DNA of 21,537 nucleotides from a virus. The position numbers and the translations under genes are program-made. Location of the stretch: the IMG/VR virus record IMGVR_UViG_3300008266_001652, positions 1 to 21,537 of that record; one strand, 5' to 3'. The notes under the pieces were generated by a model. The model was not told the DNA's origin. It saw only the letters and a program-made list of their open reading frames with translations, and did not search any database. Numbering within the stretch: position 1 is the first letter of the stretch; the number at the start of each line of letters is the position of its first letter. Positions 20,838-21,537 of this stretch are shown here, piece by piece.

Positions 20838-21219
20838 ATTTTTTAATTTTAATTGTTCCCATAGTACCACTTGCCAGAGCAGGATATGAATACACATTAT
20901 TCCAATCGTTATCCATTGCTAATTGATACAGTATCGTTCTGTAAACTTGATAGCAGTTACCAATGAACTCGGTGCTGTTGTATCCATAACTTTCATTGTC
21001 TACAAAGTCAGGGAGAAGAACTCTTTTAGCTCTTCTTAAATGCTCCTCAGCGTTATCTCGTCTTTGAATTTGCTCAACAAAAGGAAGTCCTTTTATCATT
21101 GCCTCAACAGTGTTCTGTAATTCCCATTGACCAGCAGCGAAACGAGAAACGTCTTCAAGGCATTGAGCGACTAATCTCATTTGTTCTTCAGATAATTCGA
21201 TTGTGTACTTTTTACTCAT
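20818..21219 (-). CDS. Conserved-looking phage protein of unknown function, 133 aa
   Basis: 133 aa, opening MSKKYTIELSEEQMRLVAQC. The N-terminal half is helical (ELSEEQMRLVAQCLEDVSRF then AGQWELQNTVEAMI), a basic patch RRAKRVLLPDF follows, and then a Ser-Tyr-Gly-Tyr-Asn-Ser-Thr-Glu-Phe-Ile-Gly segment and YQVYRTILYQLA helix. The C-terminus is charged. A 'KYTIELSEEQ...LEDVSRF..GQ' start with a SYGYNST-type motif is familiar from small hypothetical proteins of diverse phages, none characterised to my knowledge. It is the first gene after the structured intergenic region. The leader is A/T-rich and has no Shine-Dalgarno. Confidence 0.75.
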   Translation of the reverse strand: MSKKYTIELSEEQMRLVAQCLEDVSRFAAGQWELQNTVEAMIKGLPFVEQIQRRDNAEEHLRRAKRVLLPDFVDNESYGYNSTEFIGNCYQVYRTILYQLAMDNDWNNVYSYPALASGTMGTIKIKKYGEDNN

Positions 21220-21240
21220 AATTTTTAAGTTTCCAAATTA

Positions 21241-21414
21241 ACACCCAAGGGTGTGCTGTCTTTCCAAGCCGTCAGACTAAGTGGGTTACATGGATCTTCC
21301 CTTTCAAGCAGATTAGTCAATCTAAATAAGCTTTGGCTTATCATCACCCCATACGGATATCACCCCGTTTCTCATCATATTGGGTATACTATCTGGTGAT
21401 AAAACCAGAACGTG
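21241..21414 (-). other. Structured non-coding region (several hairpins) upstream of the 133-aa gene
   Basis: No gene is seen in 21220-21414. It contains ACACC-CAAG-GGTGT (21241-21254), AGATT-AGTC-AATCT (21310-21323), ATAAGC-TTTG-GCTTAT (21326-21341) and TCTGGT-GATAAA-ACCAGA (21392-21409). GGTGATA at 21395-21401 could alternatively pair with TATCACC at 21358-21364, excluding the last hairpin. The stretch at 21242-21279 resembles the 5' part of the tRNA-like RNA at 21415-21520. It may be the leader RNA of the 133-aa gene. Confidence 0.4.
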
Positions 21415-21520
21415 TAGTCAGGGCAGGAATCGAACCTGCTTCAGCTTTATCATTCTGAGTGCCATTAGCTGTTAGTCTCAACCCTGGAAGGTGCCGCGCT
21501 TTCCAAAACGCCACCTGACT
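21415..21520 (-). ncRNA. tRNA-like RNA, 106 nt, with expanded central region
   Basis: Acceptor AGTCAGG/CCTGACT is perfect (7 bp, discriminator A) and the T arm GCAGG-TTCGATT-CCTGC is canonical. The 74 nt between are about 22-33 nt too long for class II or class I tRNAs. A plausible D arm GCGT-TTTGGAAA-GCGC exists. No unambiguous anticodon arm follows; possibilities are TTCCAGG after it, or CTCAGAA (Leu-CAG) closed by TGGCA/TGATA with one mismatch. CAGCT/AGCTG closes a 20-nt loop just before the T arm. It shares TGGCG, AAAGCG, TTCCA, GGG and a pre-T-arm 5-bp stem with the RNA at 18385-18482, in the same order. Confidence 0.6.
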
Positions 21521-21537
21521 ATGTTACTATTAGTTCT

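Noticed and set aside
20838-20897. Upstream start for the 79-aa protein adding 20 residues
   Set aside because: The extra hydrophobic residues are read out of frame through the end of the upstream gene and do not resemble the rest of the protein.
21304-21385. Tag-peptide-like 18-codon frame near the tRNA-like RNA, considered as tmRNA
   Set aside because: The peptide does not end in the usual Ala-Leu-Ala-Ala-type tag and the tRNA-like domain is already self-contained; no tmRNA pseudoknot pattern was seen.
1-21537. CRISPR array, insertion sequence or integrase/attachment site
   Set aside because: No regularly spaced direct repeats, no transposase or integrase frame and no terminal inverted repeats were seen.

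Overview
The window is a piece of a tailed-phage genome: an AT-rich, densely packed myovirus with a T4-type tail and late-transcription module. The evidence is a run of baseplate proteins read leftwards in T4-like order (a spike-like protein, then gp25, gp6, a very large gp7-position protein and further virion proteins). These lie directly downstream of a gp55-type late sigma factor. Low GC, few Shine-Dalgarno sites, and promoters shaped like the Bacteroidota TAnnTTT element suggest a Bacteroidota (flavobacterial) host. That host call is inference, and no database search was possible.

Layout. Nearly everything is on the minus strand, so transcription runs from high to low coordinates. (1) 21.5-19.8 kb: a tRNA-like RNA, a structured leader, four small accessory genes (two conserved-looking small phage proteins, a 54-aa membrane protein, a T5orf172/GIY-YIG protein), then a terminator. 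(2) 19.75-18.8 kb: a GNAT-like protein with its own promoter. (3) 18.78-18.11 kb: a transcription unit with a 58-aa membrane protein, an initiator-like tRNA-Met(CAU), a ~98-nt tRNA-like RNA, a second CAU tRNA, a 47-aa membrane/coiled-coil protein and a clear rho-independent terminator. (4) 18.1-15.6 kb: an unknown 133-aa protein, then a translationally coupled set (60 aa, HD-domain hydrolase, 98-aa membrane-anchored protein, gp55-like sigma). (5) 15.6 kb to the left edge: the virion/tail cluster, comprising a 112-aa protein, spike-like protein, OmpA-like protein, hydrophobic 421-aa protein, 116-aa protein, gp25, gp6, DNRLRE-like protein, 116-aa protein, 1177-aa LamG-containing protein, and four more virion proteins of which the last is cut by the window edge. 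A single plus-strand gene for a secreted 110-aa protein interrupts this cluster at 12.3 kb.

How it works together. The gp55-like factor would redirect host RNA polymerase to late genes, and the downstream cluster builds the baseplate, with carbohydrate- or peptidoglycan-binding modules (DNRLRE, LamG, OmpA-like) suited to cell-surface contact. The most unusual signals are: two mutually similar tRNA-like RNAs of ~98 and 106 nt, with good acceptor and T arms but no normal D/anticodon region; a co-oriented ATATTTAT motif in front of nine genes, often only 4-6 nt from the start codon; and a longer shared promoter/leader module in front of just two genes, the lone plus-strand secreted protein and the tRNA unit.
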